Below, one piece after another: positions 49,187 to 57,799 of a DNA stretch of 64,000 nucleotides. The notes under the pieces are model-generated. The model did no database searches. It had not been told where the DNA came from and worked only from the letters and a program-made list of their open reading frames with translations. Every line of letters starts with the position of its first letter. Within the stretch, counting starts at the first letter, position 1. Position numbers and translations under genes: made by a program. This DNA is from JL08 sp963765555 (GTDB taxonomy: Bacteria; Pseudomonadota; Alphaproteobacteria; Rhodobacterales; Rhodobacteraceae), in contig CAVXWX010000002.1 in the NCBI GenBank assembly GCA_963765555.1, positions 62,001 to 126,000 of the forward strand, given 5' to 3'.

Positions 49187-50053
49187 ATGTCTGCGAACCT
49201 CAAGGGCGCGCTGTTCATGATGATCAGCATGGCGGCCTTTACCCTGAACGATGCGTTCATGAAGCTGACGAACGGGGATATTCCGCTGTTCCAGCTTGTG
49301 TTTTTGCGGGGTGTTCTGGCCTCGGTCCTGATCTTTGGTCTGGCGCGCTATCTGGGTACGATCCATCTGCGGATCGCGCGGCGCGATTGGGGGCTGATCG
49401 CCCTGCGCAGCAGCGCTGAAATCGGCGCGACCTATTTCTTTCTGACGGCGCTGTTCAACATGCCGCTGGCAAATGTCACGGCCGTGTTGCAGGTGTTGCC
49501 GCTGACCGTGACGCTGGCCAGCGCACTGGTGTTTCATGAAACCATCGGGTGGCGGCGGATGCTGGCGATTGTCGTGGGCTTTGCCGGTATGTTGCTGATC
49601 GTGCGCCCTGGTCCCGACGGGTTCAACATCTATGCGCTTTATGCGCTGGGGGCGGTGGCCTGCGTGACGGTGCGTGATCTGTCGACGCGCAAAATGTCTG
49701 CGGGGGTTCCGTCAATGACGGTAACACTGGTCGCGTCGCTGACCATCACAACCGCGGCGGGTCTGGCCTCGCTCGGGGCCGATTGGGCACCGGTGTCGGG
49801 GCACAATGCCAAACTGATCGCCGCCGCCTCGTTCTTTATTCTGGGCGGCTATCTGTTCAGCGTCATGGTCATGCGCGTGGGCGATGTGTCGTTCGTGGCC
49901 CCGTTTCGCTATACCGGGCTGGTCTGGGCGCTGGTGCTGGGATGGTTCATGTTCGGCGACTGGCCCACACCGCTCACCCTGCTGGGTGCGGGGATCGTCG
50001 TGTCGACAGGGTTGTTTTCGCTTTACCGCGAACGGGCGCTGTTACGGCGCTGA
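49187..50053 (+). CDS. DMT-family (EamA) transporter
   Basis: A 288-residue membrane protein with about ten hydrophobic segments in two EamA halves (first half begins FMMISMAAFTLNDAFMKLTN; second near ALYALGAVACVTVRDLSTRKM). EamA proteins are metabolite exporters or importers; the substrate is unknown. It starts immediately after the glycosyltransferase stop and its end overlaps the convergent glycosyltransferase by 12 bases. Confidence 0.9.
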   Translation: MSANLKGALFMMISMAAFTLNDAFMKLTNGDIPLFQLVFLRGVLASVLIFGLARYLGTIHLRIARRDWGLIALRSSAEIGATYFFLTALFNMPLANVTAVLQVLPLTVTLASALVFHETIGWRRMLAIVVGFAGMLLIVRPGPDGFNIYALYALGAVACVTVRDLSTRKMSAGVPSMTVTLVASLTITTAAGLASLGADWAPVSGHNAKLIAAASFFILGGYLFSVMVMRVGDVSFVAPFRYTGLVWALVLGWFMFGDWPTPLTLLGAGIVVSTGLFSLYRERALLRR

Positions 50054-50851
50054 AAACACACGCCGCACATGATCGGCGCTGATATTGTACGTGTCTTGAA
50101 ATAACGCTTCGCCTGCCGCGTCCAACGGGGTCAGCGTGACAGGCTGCACATTCGGCTTTTGGCGGGAATCGTTGAAATCATTATGGCCGCGCAACATCAT
50201 ATCAGCGCCGGTAAAGGTCACGGTCGGCATCCGGCGCACAACCGCCTGATGGCTGAAATTCATCACTGAAAGATCAACATCAGGGCGAAACATGAACCCA
50301 AGCCCTGCGGTCCAGTAGGGCTTGCGGATGGCGCAGGCCGCGATCCCGTCCGGTCCGGGTTGGGCGATGTAGCCCTGATTGAAATCGATCGCGATATGGC
50401 GGTTGTCACGCAGAAGGCCCGCGACATCGGCGGCGGCCTGTCGCAACTGCGCGACAAAGCTGATCGCGACGGCATCATCGTCATCCAGCCGGAATTGCAG
50501 GCACGGCTGATCGTCAAAGCGCCGGACAGAATTGATGGCATCGCGCATCACCTGCCGGTGCCGGCCCGGTGGATGGGCCTGAACAATCACTTGCGGGATG
50601 TCCGCCACCAGCGCCGCAAGCCGCTGGCGATGGGCCTGGGGCAAGGATTCTCCGATCACAACCAGATAGGTGAAATCCTGATCTGTCTGGGCGCGCAGGC
50701 CGGGCAGGGTGAAGGTTTCGAAAAACCGGAACCGTTCTTCCAGCCGCGTTTCTTCATAAAGATAATCGATGCGCGATTGCAGATCGTCATGTTCTACCTG
50801 AAACCCGCCAATCCCGGGATATGAAAACCGGCAAAGCCCGATCACCTGCAT
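50042..50851 (-). CDS. Rhamnosyltransferase-like glycosyltransferase B
   Basis: A 269-residue paralogue-like partner of the gene at 48380: RFRFFETFTLPGLRAQTDQDFTYLVVIGESLP and LQFRLDDDDAVAISFV match the same motif order. The C-terminal part differs, suggesting a different acceptor. Transcribed toward the DMT gene. Function in cell-surface polysaccharide is likely but unproven. Confidence 0.78.
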   Translation of the reverse strand: MQVIGLCRFSYPGIGGFQVEHDDLQSRIDYLYEETRLEERFRFFETFTLPGLRAQTDQDFTYLVVIGESLPQAHRQRLAALVADIPQVIVQAHPPGRHRQVMRDAINSVRRFDDQPCLQFRLDDDDAVAISFVAQLRQAAADVAGLLRDNRHIAIDFNQGYIAQPGPDGIAACAIRKPYWTAGLGFMFRPDVDLSVMNFSHQAVVRRMPTVTFTGADMMLRGHNDFNDSRQKPNVQPVTLTPLDAAGEALFQDTYNISADHVRRVFSAP

Positions 50852-50938
50852 TTCACTGTTGCTCCTGCTGGGTTTGGTATAAACCGGCCTATGTCAACAT
50901 TGCAGGGCTACGCTGCGCGCGCAAGCGGCGAGGGGCTG

Positions 50939-50967
50939 TTGACAGGGGGTGCGACTCCCCCTATACG
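50939..50967 (+). promoter_or_regulatory. Sigma70-type promoter of the str operon
   Basis: TTGACA, 17-base spacer, TATACG. The spacer begins GGGGG and ends CCCCC. A similar element with the same -10 and spacing lies before rpmC (63349-63377). Strength is inferred from the near-consensus hexamers. Confidence 0.85.
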
Positions 50968-51064
50968 CGCGCTATCTCGGCTTAAGGGTTCATCCTTTTC
51001 GTCCGAAATCAGAACTTAAGTGGTCACGATCCGACCTAATGCTGGTCCGATCCTCTGTAAGCCC

Positions 51065-51099
51065 ACCGCGTCGTTTCCTCGGTACGGAAACGTGGCGGT
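51065..51099 (+). terminator. Attenuator-like hairpin in the rpsL leader
   Basis: Arms 51065-51078 and 51086-51099 pair at 12 of 14 positions (ACCGC and GTTTCC blocks) around TCGGTAC, followed by CTTTTCGCTTT. It looks like an intrinsic terminator placed between the promoter and rpsL, so it may act as an attenuator; this is structural inference. Confidence 0.55.
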
Positions 51100-51140
51100 C
51101 TTTTCGCTTTGCGGACGCGTAAAGTGAGTGATTTGAAACC

Positions 51141-51155
51141 GCGGGGCCGCCCCGC
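51141..51155 (+). promoter_or_regulatory. GC-rich leader hairpin before rpsL
   Basis: GCGGGG-CCG-CCCCGC, a 6-base stem, 36 bases before the rpsL start codon; could limit ribosome access or bind a ribosomal protein. Confidence 0.35.
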
Positions 51156-51191
51156 ATGACACATGTGTTGCGAAACGGGGAAAGAACCGGA

Positions 51192-51563
51192 ATGCCAACG
51201 ATACAACAGCTGATCCGCAAACCGCGCCAGCCGAAAATTAAACGCTCGAAATCCATGCACCTGCAAGAGTGCCCGCAAAAGCGCGGCGTCTGCACACGGG
51301 TTTATACAACAACACCGAAAAAGCCGAACTCGGCCATGCGGAAGGTTGCCAAAGTGCGCCTGACAAACGGGTTTGAGGTCATCAGCTATATTCCGGGTGA
51401 AAGCCACAACCTTCAGGAACACTCGGTTGTCCTGATCCGCGGCGGTCGTGTGAAAGACCTTCCCGGTGTGCGCTATCACATCCTGCGGGGTGTTCTGGAT
51501 ACGCAAGGCGTTAAAGATCGTAAACAACGTCGTTCGAAATACGGCGCCAAGCGTCCGAAGTAA
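51192..51563 (+). CDS. rpsL: 30S ribosomal protein S12
   Basis: 123 residues beginning MPTIQQLIRKPRQPKIKRSK. The TTTPKKPNSAMRK and LIRGGRVKDLPGV loops carry the wild-type lysines at the classical streptomycin-resistance positions. ATG 51192 is the family start; the frame extends upstream without conservation. First gene of the str operon. Confidence 0.98.
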   Translation: MPTIQQLIRKPRQPKIKRSKSMHLQECPQKRGVCTRVYTTTPKKPNSAMRKVAKVRLTNGFEVISYIPGESHNLQEHSVVLIRGGRVKDLPGVRYHILRGVLDTQGVKDRKQRRSKYGAKRPK

Positions 51564-51575
51564 GGAGAGACTGGT

Positions 51576-52046
51576 ATGTCCCGTCGTCACGCCGCTGAAA
51601 AGCGCGAAATTCTGCCCGACGCCAAATTCGGCGATCTGGTTCTGAGCAAATTCATGAACAACCTGATGATCGACGGTAAAAAGTCGGTTGCCGAAACCAT
51701 CGTCTACAACGCGCTGGATCGCGTCGAAGACAAGATCAAACGCGCCCCCGTCGAAGTGTTCCACGAAGCGCTGGACAACATCCAGCCCTCCGTCGAGGTG
51801 CGTTCGCGCCGTGTGGGTGGTGCCACCTATCAGGTTCCGGTCGAAGTGCGCCCCGAGCGCCGTCAGGCTCTTGCCATCCGCTGGCTGATCAAAGCGGCAC
51901 GCTCGCGCAACGAAAACACAATGGAAGAACGCCTTGCCGGCGAACTGCTGGATGCTGTGAATTCCCGTGGTTCCGCTGTGAAAAAGCGCGAAGACACCCA
52001 CAAAATGGCCGATGCGAACAAAGCATTCAGCCATTACCGCTGGTAA
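51576..52046 (+). CDS. rpsG: 30S ribosomal protein S7
   Basis: A 156-residue primary 16S-binding protein; SRRHAAEKREILPDAKFGD, SVEVRSRRVGGATYQVPVEVRPERR and AFSHYRW are the family blocks. AAGGAGAG precedes the start. 12 bases after rpsL, 24 before fusA. Confidence 0.98.
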   Translation: MSRRHAAEKREILPDAKFGDLVLSKFMNNLMIDGKKSVAETIVYNALDRVEDKIKRAPVEVFHEALDNIQPSVEVRSRRVGGATYQVPVEVRPERRQALAIRWLIKAARSRNENTMEERLAGELLDAVNSRGSAVKKREDTHKMADANKAFSHYRW

Positions 52047-52070
52047 TTTTTTACACTGAGGCACTGACCC

Positions 52071-54194
52071 ATGGCACGCGACTATCCGTTAACCCGTTAC
52101 CGTAACTTCGGCATCATGGCCCATATCGATGCAGGTAAAACCACCTGCAGCGAGCGGATCCTGTTTTACACCGGCAAGTCCCACAACATCGGCGAAGTGC
52201 ATGATGGCGCGGCCACAATGGACTGGATGGAGCAAGAGCAGGAGCGTGGCATCACGATCACGTCTGCCGCGACCACCACGTTCTGGCAGCGTCAGGAAGA
52301 GCCTTCTGCCGAAGGCACGTCCGACACCAAATTCCGCATGAACATCATCGACACCCCCGGCCACGTGGACTTTACCATTGAAGTCGAACGTTCGCTGGCG
52401 GTTCTGGATGGCGCGGTTGCCGTTCTGGATGCCAATGCCGGTGTCGAACCGCAAACAGAAACCGTTTGGCGTCAGGCCGACCGGTACAAAGTGCCGCGGA
52501 TCGTGTTCGTCAACAAAATGGACAAAATCGGCGCGGACTTCTTCAACTGCGTGAAAATGATCAAGGACCGCACCGGCGCCACACCGTGCCCCGTGCAAAT
52601 CCCGATCGGTGCGGAAAACGAGCTGGAAGGCATCGTTGACCTGATCACCATGGAAGAATGGGTCTGGGAAGGCGAAGATCTGGGCGCGTCCTGGGTGAAA
52701 AAGCCGATCCGCGACAGCCTGAAGGATCAGGCCGACGAATGGCGCGCCAACATGATCGAAATCGCCGTCGACATGGACGACGACGCGATGGAAGCGTATC
52801 TGGAAGGCAACGAGCCTGACGTTGACACGCTGCGCAAACTGATCCGCAAGGGCACTCTGGCGATCAAGTTCATTCCTGTTCTGTGTGGCTCGGCCTTCAA
52901 GAACAAAGGTGTCCAGCCGTTGCTGAACGCCGTGATCGATTTCCTGCCCAGCCCGCTGGACGTGGTCGATTACATGGGCTTCAAACCCGGTGACGAGACA
53001 GAAACACGCGACATTCCGCGCCGTGCGGACGATGCGATGCCATTCTCGGGTCTGGCGTTCAAAATCATGAACGACCCGTTTGTCGGCTCGCTGACCTTCA
53101 CACGCATCTATTCGGGCGTGCTGAAAAAAGGCGACACGCTGCTGAACTCGACCAAAGGCAAAAAAGAACGCGTTGGCCGGATGATGATGATGCACTCGAT
53201 CAACCGCGAAGAGATCGAAGAAGCGTTTGCAGGCGACATTATCGCGCTGGCCGGTCTGAAAGACACCACAACCGGTGATACGCTGTCGGATCCGAAAGAT
53301 CCGGTGGTTCTGGAAACCATGACCTTCCCCGATCCGGTGATCGAGATTGCTGTGGAACCCAAAACCAAGGCAGACCAGGAAAAAATGTCGCAAGGTCTGG
53401 CGCGTCTGGCGGCAGAAGATCCGTCATTCCGCGTGGAAACCGATATTGAATCCGGTCAGACCATCATGAAGGGCATGGGTGAACTTCACCTTGATATTCT
53501 GGTGGACCGCCTGAAGCGCGAATTCAAGGTCGAAGCGAACATCGGTGCGCCGCAGGTGGCATATCGCGAAACCATCAGCCGCGAAGTCGAACACGCCTAT
53601 ACCCACAAGAAACAGTCGGGTGGGTCGGGCCAGTTCGCCGAAGTCAAACTGCTGATTTCGCCGACAGAGCCGGGCGAAGGCTATTCGTTTGAATCGCGCA
53701 TCGTCGGTGGTGCCGTGCCCAAGGAATATATCCCGGGCGTTGAAAAAGGCATCAAATCGGTGATGGACAGCGGCCCTCTGGCCGGCTTCCCCGTGATCGA
53801 CTTCAAGGTCGCGCTGCTGGACGGTAAGTTCCACGATGTTGACTCGTCTGTTCTGGCGTTTGAAATCGCGGCCCGTATGGGCATGCGCGAAGGCATGAAA
53901 AAAGCGGGCGCCAAAATGCTCGAACCGATCATGCGCGTCGAAGTGGTGACACCGGAAGAATATACCGGCGGCATCATCGGCGATCTGACATCGCGTCGCG
54001 GTCAGGTGCAGGGGCAGGATACACGTGGCAACGCCATCGCGATCGACTGCTTTGTGCCGCTGGCCAACATGTTCGGCTACATCAACACATTGCGCTCCAT
54101 GTCGTCGGGTCGTGCGAACTTCACCATGCAGTTCGACCACTACGAACCGGTACCGCAAAACATCTCGGACGAAATTCAGGCAAAATACGCCTAA
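52071..54194 (+). CDS. fusA: Elongation factor G
   Basis: A 707-residue translocase. G motifs AHIDAGKTT, DTPGHVDF and NKMDK are present, followed by domains II-V including the GGSGQFAEVK and RRGQVQGQ segments. It is the third str-operon gene; a 10-base-pair hairpin separates it from tuf copy 2. Confidence 0.98.
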   Translation: MARDYPLTRYRNFGIMAHIDAGKTTCSERILFYTGKSHNIGEVHDGAATMDWMEQEQERGITITSAATTTFWQRQEEPSAEGTSDTKFRMNIIDTPGHVDFTIEVERSLAVLDGAVAVLDANAGVEPQTETVWRQADRYKVPRIVFVNKMDKIGADFFNCVKMIKDRTGATPCPVQIPIGAENELEGIVDLITMEEWVWEGEDLGASWVKKPIRDSLKDQADEWRANMIEIAVDMDDDAMEAYLEGNEPDVDTLRKLIRKGTLAIKFIPVLCGSAFKNKGVQPLLNAVIDFLPSPLDVVDYMGFKPGDETETRDIPRRADDAMPFSGLAFKIMNDPFVGSLTFTRIYSGVLKKGDTLLNSTKGKKERVGRMMMMHSINREEIEEAFAGDIIALAGLKDTTTGDTLSDPKDPVVLETMTFPDPVIEIAVEPKTKADQEKMSQGLARLAAEDPSFRVETDIESGQTIMKGMGELHLDILVDRLKREFKVEANIGAPQVAYRETISREVEHAYTHKKQSGGSGQFAEVKLLISPTEPGEGYSFESRIVGGAVPKEYIPGVEKGIKSVMDSGPLAGFPVIDFKVALLDGKFHDVDSSVLAFEIAARMGMREGMKKAGAKMLEPIMRVEVVTPEEYTGGIIGDLTSRRGQVQGQDTRGNAIAIDCFVPLANMFGYINTLRSMSSGRANFTMQFDHYEPVPQNISDEIQAKYA

Positions 54195-54204
54195 TTGAAT
54201 AACC

Positions 54205-54230
54205 GCTGTTCGGGCAATGCCCCGAACAGC
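54205..54230 (+). promoter_or_regulatory. Intercistronic hairpin between fusA and tuf copy 2
   Basis: GCTGTTCGGG / CCCGAACAGC, 10 perfect pairs with a 6-base loop, no T run. It may tune or process the mRNA to allow higher tuf expression; function is inferred. Confidence 0.55.
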
Positions 54231-54253
54231 CTTGAACACTGAAGGAGGCCACC

Positions 54254-55429
54254 ATGGCTAAGGCAAAGTTTGAACGCAATAAACCGCACGTTAACATTGG
54301 CACGATTGGTCACGTTGACCACGGCAAGACGACGCTGACGGCTGCGATTACGAAGTATTTTGGCGATTTCAAAGCCTATGACCAGATTGACGGCGCGCCG
54401 GAAGAGAAAGCGCGCGGGATCACGATCTCGACAGCGCACGTGGAATACGAAACCGACGCGCGCCACTATGCGCACGTCGACTGCCCCGGCCACGCGGACT
54501 ATGTGAAAAACATGATCACCGGTGCGGCGCAGATGGACGGCGCGATCCTGGTTGTGAACGCGGCCGACGGCCCGATGCCCCAGACGCGCGAGCACATTCT
54601 GCTGGGCCGCCAGGTCGGCATCCCGACGATGGTTGTCTACATGAACAAGGTGGATCAGGTGGACGATCCCGAACTGCTGGAACTGGTGGAAATGGAAATC
54701 CGCGAGCTGCTGAGCAAATACGATTACCCGGGCGACGACATTCCGGTCATTCCGGGTTCGGCTCTGGCCGCGATGGAAGGCCGTGATCCCGAGATCGGCG
54801 AAAACTCGATCCGTGCGCTGATGGCAGCGGTTGACGAGTTTATCCCGACACCGGCGCGCGCTGTTGACCAGCCGTTCCTGATGCCGGTCGAAGACGTGTT
54901 CTCGATCTCGGGCCGTGGTACAGTTGTGACCGGCCGTGTCGAGCGTGGCGTGATCAACGTGGGCGACGAGATTGAAATCGTCGGCATCCGCGACACCAAG
55001 AAAACCACCTGTACCGGTGTTGAAATGTTCCGCAAGCTGCTGGATCGCGGTGAAGCGGGTGACAACATCGGCGCGCTGCTGCGCGGTGTGGAGCGTGACG
55101 GCGTTGAGCGCGGTCAGGTTCTGTGCAAGCCGGGTTCGGTGAAGCCGCACACCAAGTTCGAAGCGGAAGCCTATATCCTGACCAAGGAAGAGGGTGGCCG
55201 TCACACGCCGTTCTTTGCCAACTACCGTCCGCAGTTCTACTTCCGCACCACGGACGTGACCGGCACGGTGCAGCTGGCCGAAGGTACGGAAATGGTGATG
55301 CCGGGCGACAACGTGTCCTTTGGCGTTGAACTGATCGCACCGATCGCGATGGAACAGGGCCTGCGCTTTGCGATCCGCGAAGGCGGCCGCACCGTCGGCG
55401 CCGGCGTCGTCTCCAAAATCGTCGAGTAA
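54254..55429 (+). CDS. tuf: Elongation factor Tu, copy 2
   Basis: A 391-residue EF-Tu with the same protein sequence as copy 1. It has a strong AAGGAGG ribosome site and sits in the str operon after fusA. The four silent differences from copy 1 that I noticed are at the codons matching tuf1 positions near 32751, 32975, 33220 and 33351. Confidence 0.98.
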   Translation: MAKAKFERNKPHVNIGTIGHVDHGKTTLTAAITKYFGDFKAYDQIDGAPEEKARGITISTAHVEYETDARHYAHVDCPGHADYVKNMITGAAQMDGAILVVNAADGPMPQTREHILLGRQVGIPTMVVYMNKVDQVDDPELLELVEMEIRELLSKYDYPGDDIPVIPGSALAAMEGRDPEIGENSIRALMAAVDEFIPTPARAVDQPFLMPVEDVFSISGRGTVVTGRVERGVINVGDEIEIVGIRDTKKTTCTGVEMFRKLLDRGEAGDNIGALLRGVERDGVERGQVLCKPGSVKPHTKFEAEAYILTKEEGGRHTPFFANYRPQFYFRTTDVTGTVQLAEGTEMVMPGDNVSFGVELIAPIAMEQGLRFAIREGGRTVGAGVVSKIVE

Positions 55430-55460
55430 GGCGAAAAAAACAAACCTTCGGGTTCGACGT

Positions 55461-55485
55461 GGGCCACCGGATGAGCCGGTGGTCC
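55461..55485 (+). promoter_or_regulatory. Hairpin between tuf copy 2 and rpsJ
   Basis: GGGCCACCGG / CCGGTGGTCC (10 pairs including one G-U, 5-base loop), 36 bases before rpsJ. No T run, so read-through into S10 is expected; possible S10-leader element. Confidence 0.5.
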
Positions 55486-55521
55486 ACCTATCAACTCTAA
55501 AGCCGCTGAAAGGCTGAAGAC

Positions 55522-55836
55522 ATGCAAAGCCAAAATATTCGTATCCGGCTCAAGGCATTTGACTATCGGGTACTGGACGCCAGCACCCAAGAGATCGTCA
55601 ACACTGCCAAACGCACGGGCGCATCGGTGCGCGGACCTATCCCGCTGCCGAACAAGATCGAGAAATTCACTGTTCTGCGTGGCCCCCACGTTGACAAGAA
55701 ATCCCGTGACCAATTCGAGATCCGCACGCACAAGCGTCTGCTCGACATCGTTGATCCGACCCCCCAGACCGTGGACGCGCTGATGAAGCTCGACCTCGCC
55801 GCTGGTGTGGATGTCGAGATCAAGTTGCAATCGTAA
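55522..55836 (+). CDS. rpsJ: 30S ribosomal protein S10
   Basis: 104 residues starting MQSQNIRIRLKAFDYRVLD, with the conserved IPLPNKIEKFTVLRGPHVDKKSRDQFEIRTHKR region of NusE/S10. AAAGG precedes the start. First gene of the S10 cluster. Confidence 0.98.
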   Translation: MQSQNIRIRLKAFDYRVLDASTQEIVNTAKRTGASVRGPIPLPNKIEKFTVLRGPHVDKKSRDQFEIRTHKRLLDIVDPTPQTVDALMKLDLAAGVDVEIKLQS

Positions 55837-55854
55837 TTTAGGAGGGCACCAGAT

Positions 55855-56721
55855 ATGTTGCGCTCTGGTATTATCGCAAAAAAAGTCGGCATGACCCGGC
55901 TGTTCATGGAAGACGGCAAGCAGATCCCTGTGACCGTTCTTCAACTCGACAATCTTCAGGTTGTGGCCCAACGCACGGCAGACCAGCACGGGTATTCCGC
56001 TGTTCAGCTGGGCACCGGCACCGCCAAGGTGAAACGCGTCAGCCAGGCGATGCGCGGCCACTTTGCCGCGGCCAAGGTTGAACCCAAGCGTAAAGTCGCG
56101 GAATTCCGCGTTGCTGCGGAAAACCTGATCAATGTCGGCGAGGAAATCACGGCAGATCACTACTTTGAAGGCCAGTTCGTCGATGTGTCCGGCACGTCGA
56201 TCGGTAAAGGCTTTCAGGGTGCGATGAAGCGCCATAACTTTGGCGGTTTGCGCGCGTCGCACGGTGTTTCGATCTCGCACCGTTCGCACGGTTCGACCGG
56301 TCAGTGTCAGGATCCCGGCAAGGTTTTCAAAGGCAAGAAAATGGCCGGCCACATGGGCGCTGCCAAAGTGACCACACAGAACCTGCAAGTCGTGAAAACG
56401 GATGCCGATCGTGGCATCATCATGATCAAAGGCGCTGTTCCCGGTTCCAAAGGCGCATGGGTGACAATCAAGGACGCGGTTAAAAAGCCGTTCCCTGAAA
56501 ATGCCATTCTGCCCGCCGGTCTGCGCTCTGCCGCTGCCGAAGCTGCCGCCGCCGCAGAGGCCGCCGCTGCCGAAGCGGCCGCCGAAGCAGAAGCCGCAGC
56601 CGCCGCAGCAGCCGAAGCAGAAGCCGCCGCAATCGAGGCCGCTGCCGCCGAGGAAGCAAAGCCTGATACGGTTGCCGAAGCAGAAGCTGCCGAAGCTCAG
56701 AAGAAGGAAGGCGAAGAATGA
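55855..56721 (+). CDS. rplC: 50S ribosomal protein L3 with long Ala/Glu-rich tail
   Basis: 288 residues. The L3 core (LRSGIIAKKVGMTRLFMED ... SHRSHGSTGQCQDPGKVFKGKKMAGHMG ... KDAVKKPFPENAILPAGL) occupies about the first 220. The remaining 65-70 residues are a low-complexity Ala/Glu tail ending in a Lys/Glu-rich segment, longer than in most bacteria though tails occur in related genera. GGAGG precedes the ATG. Four-base overlap with rplD. Confidence 0.96.
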   Translation: MLRSGIIAKKVGMTRLFMEDGKQIPVTVLQLDNLQVVAQRTADQHGYSAVQLGTGTAKVKRVSQAMRGHFAAAKVEPKRKVAEFRVAAENLINVGEEITADHYFEGQFVDVSGTSIGKGFQGAMKRHNFGGLRASHGVSISHRSHGSTGQCQDPGKVFKGKKMAGHMGAAKVTTQNLQVVKTDADRGIIMIKGAVPGSKGAWVTIKDAVKKPFPENAILPAGLRSAAAEAAAAAEAAAAEAAAEAEAAAAAAAEAEAAAIEAAAAEEAKPDTVAEAEAAEAQKKEGEE

Positions 56722-57337
56722 AACTCGACGTCATCAAACTGGACGGCAAGAAAGCCGGTAGCGTCGATCTGGCCGAGGACCTGTTCGGTCTGGAGCCGCG
56801 CGCCGATATCCTGCACCGCGTCGTCCGCTGGCAGCGCAACAACGCGCAAGCCGGTACACACAAGGTCAAGACACGGTCCGAAGACCAGCTACTCGACCAA
56901 GAAGATCTATCGCCAGAAGGGCACCGGCGGCGCACGCCACGGCGACACGCAACGCGCCGATCTTCCGTGGTGGTGGTATCTACAAAGGTCCGACACCGCG
57001 CAGCCACGGCCACGATCTGCCCAAGAAGTTCCGCAAGCTGGGTCTCAAGCATGCCCTGTCCGCCAAAATGGCGGCCGGTCAGCTGGTTGTGCTCGACGAA
57101 GCGTCTTCGAACGGCAAAACCGCCGCTTTGGCCAAACAGGTCAAGGACCTGGGCTGGAAACGCGTTTTGATCATCGACGGCGCGTCGGTGAACGAAGAGT
57201 TCCTGAAAGCGTCACGCAACATTGAAGGTCTGGATATCCTGCCGACAATGGGTGCAAACGTTTATGATATCCTCAAGCGTGACACCCTGGTGATCACGAA
57301 AGCGGGTATCGAAGCACTGGAGGCACGTTTGAAATGA
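56718..57337 (+). pseudogene. rplD: rplD (L4) with two +1 frameshifts, probably sequencing errors
   Basis: Frame 1 encodes KLDVIKLDGKKAGSVDLAED through NNAQAGTHKVKTRSE. Removing one base around 56880-56885 gives TSYSTKKIYRQKGTGGARHGD. Removing one around 56945-56948 gives RNAPIFRGGGIYKGPTPRSHGHDLPKKF, joining the third frame that runs to GIEALEARLK. The restored protein is about 205 residues, normal L4. L4 is essential and its neighbours are intact, so a true double frameshift is implausible. ATG overlaps rplC and the stop overlaps rplW. Confidence 0.95.
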
Positions 57338-57630
57338 CTGCCAAGCACGAACATTACGATGTGATCCGCAAGCCGATCATCACAGAGAAAGCAACCATGA
57401 CGTCCGAAAACGGCGCGGTTGTGTTCGAAGTGGCGATGGAAGCGAACAAGCCGATGATCAAGGAAGCGGTTGAAACGCTGTTCGGGGTCAAGGTGAAAGC
57501 GGTGAACACCACGATCACAAAAGGCAAGGTCAAACGGTTCCGTGGCCAGTTGGGCAAACGGAAAGACGTGAAAAAGGCCTATGTCACCCTCGAAGAGGGA
57601 AACACTATCGACGTGACCACCGGTCTCTGA
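57334..57630 (+). CDS. rplW: 50S ribosomal protein L23
   Basis: A 98-residue protein at the tunnel exit; KHEHYDVIRKPIITEKATM, VEVAMEANKPMIKEAVETLFGVKV-like and GKRKDVKKAYVTL blocks are typical. ATG overlaps the end of rplD by four bases. Followed by a 169-base structured gap before rplB. Confidence 0.97.
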   Translation: MTAKHEHYDVIRKPIITEKATMTSENGAVVFEVAMEANKPMIKEAVETLFGVKVKAVNTTITKGKVKRFRGQLGKRKDVKKAYVTLEEGNTIDVTTGL

Positions 57631-57651
57631 TAGTGAGCCACGAATCTGGTC

Positions 57652-57775
57652 TGGCCCCGGTTTTTTGCCGGGGCCATGACCGTTTAAAGCCGGGGACCTT
57701 CGGGGCCCTATAACCTTGGCACCTTCGGGGGCCTTCAACATAGCGAGACATCTCGCACGGCGGGAAATACCCGCC
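57652..57775 (+). promoter_or_regulatory. Five-hairpin structured region between rplW and rplB
   Basis: In order: TGGCCCCGG / CCGGGGCCA with loop TTTTTTG (57652-57676); GGG-A-CC-TTCG-GG-G-CCC (57693-57708); GGC-A-CC-TTCG-GG-G-GCC (57718-57733), with the same internal A-G mismatch and UUCG loop as the previous one; GCGAG-ACAT-CTCGC (57743-57756); and GGCGGG-AAATA-CCCGCC (57759-57775). The repeated design suggests a protein-binding or attenuation element controlling rplB and downstream genes. No match to a known RNA family is claimed. Confidence 0.5.
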
Positions 57776-57799
57776 GAAGCTAAACGGAAGACAGAAAGC

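Larger units (their letters stand above)
50852..51191. promoter_or_regulatory. 340-base intergenic region carrying the str-operon leader
   Basis: No credible gene. It contains a strong promoter (50939-50967), an attenuator-like hairpin (51065-51099) and a GC-rich hairpin (51141-51155), so the rpsL transcript has an untranslated leader of about 220 bases. The divergent glycosyltransferase B start is at its left end. Confidence 0.7.

Noticed and set aside
56718..57337. Programmed ribosomal frameshifting in rplD
   Set aside because: Two separate +1 corrections would be needed, with no slippery sequence or stimulatory structure, and L4 is not known to use frameshifting.
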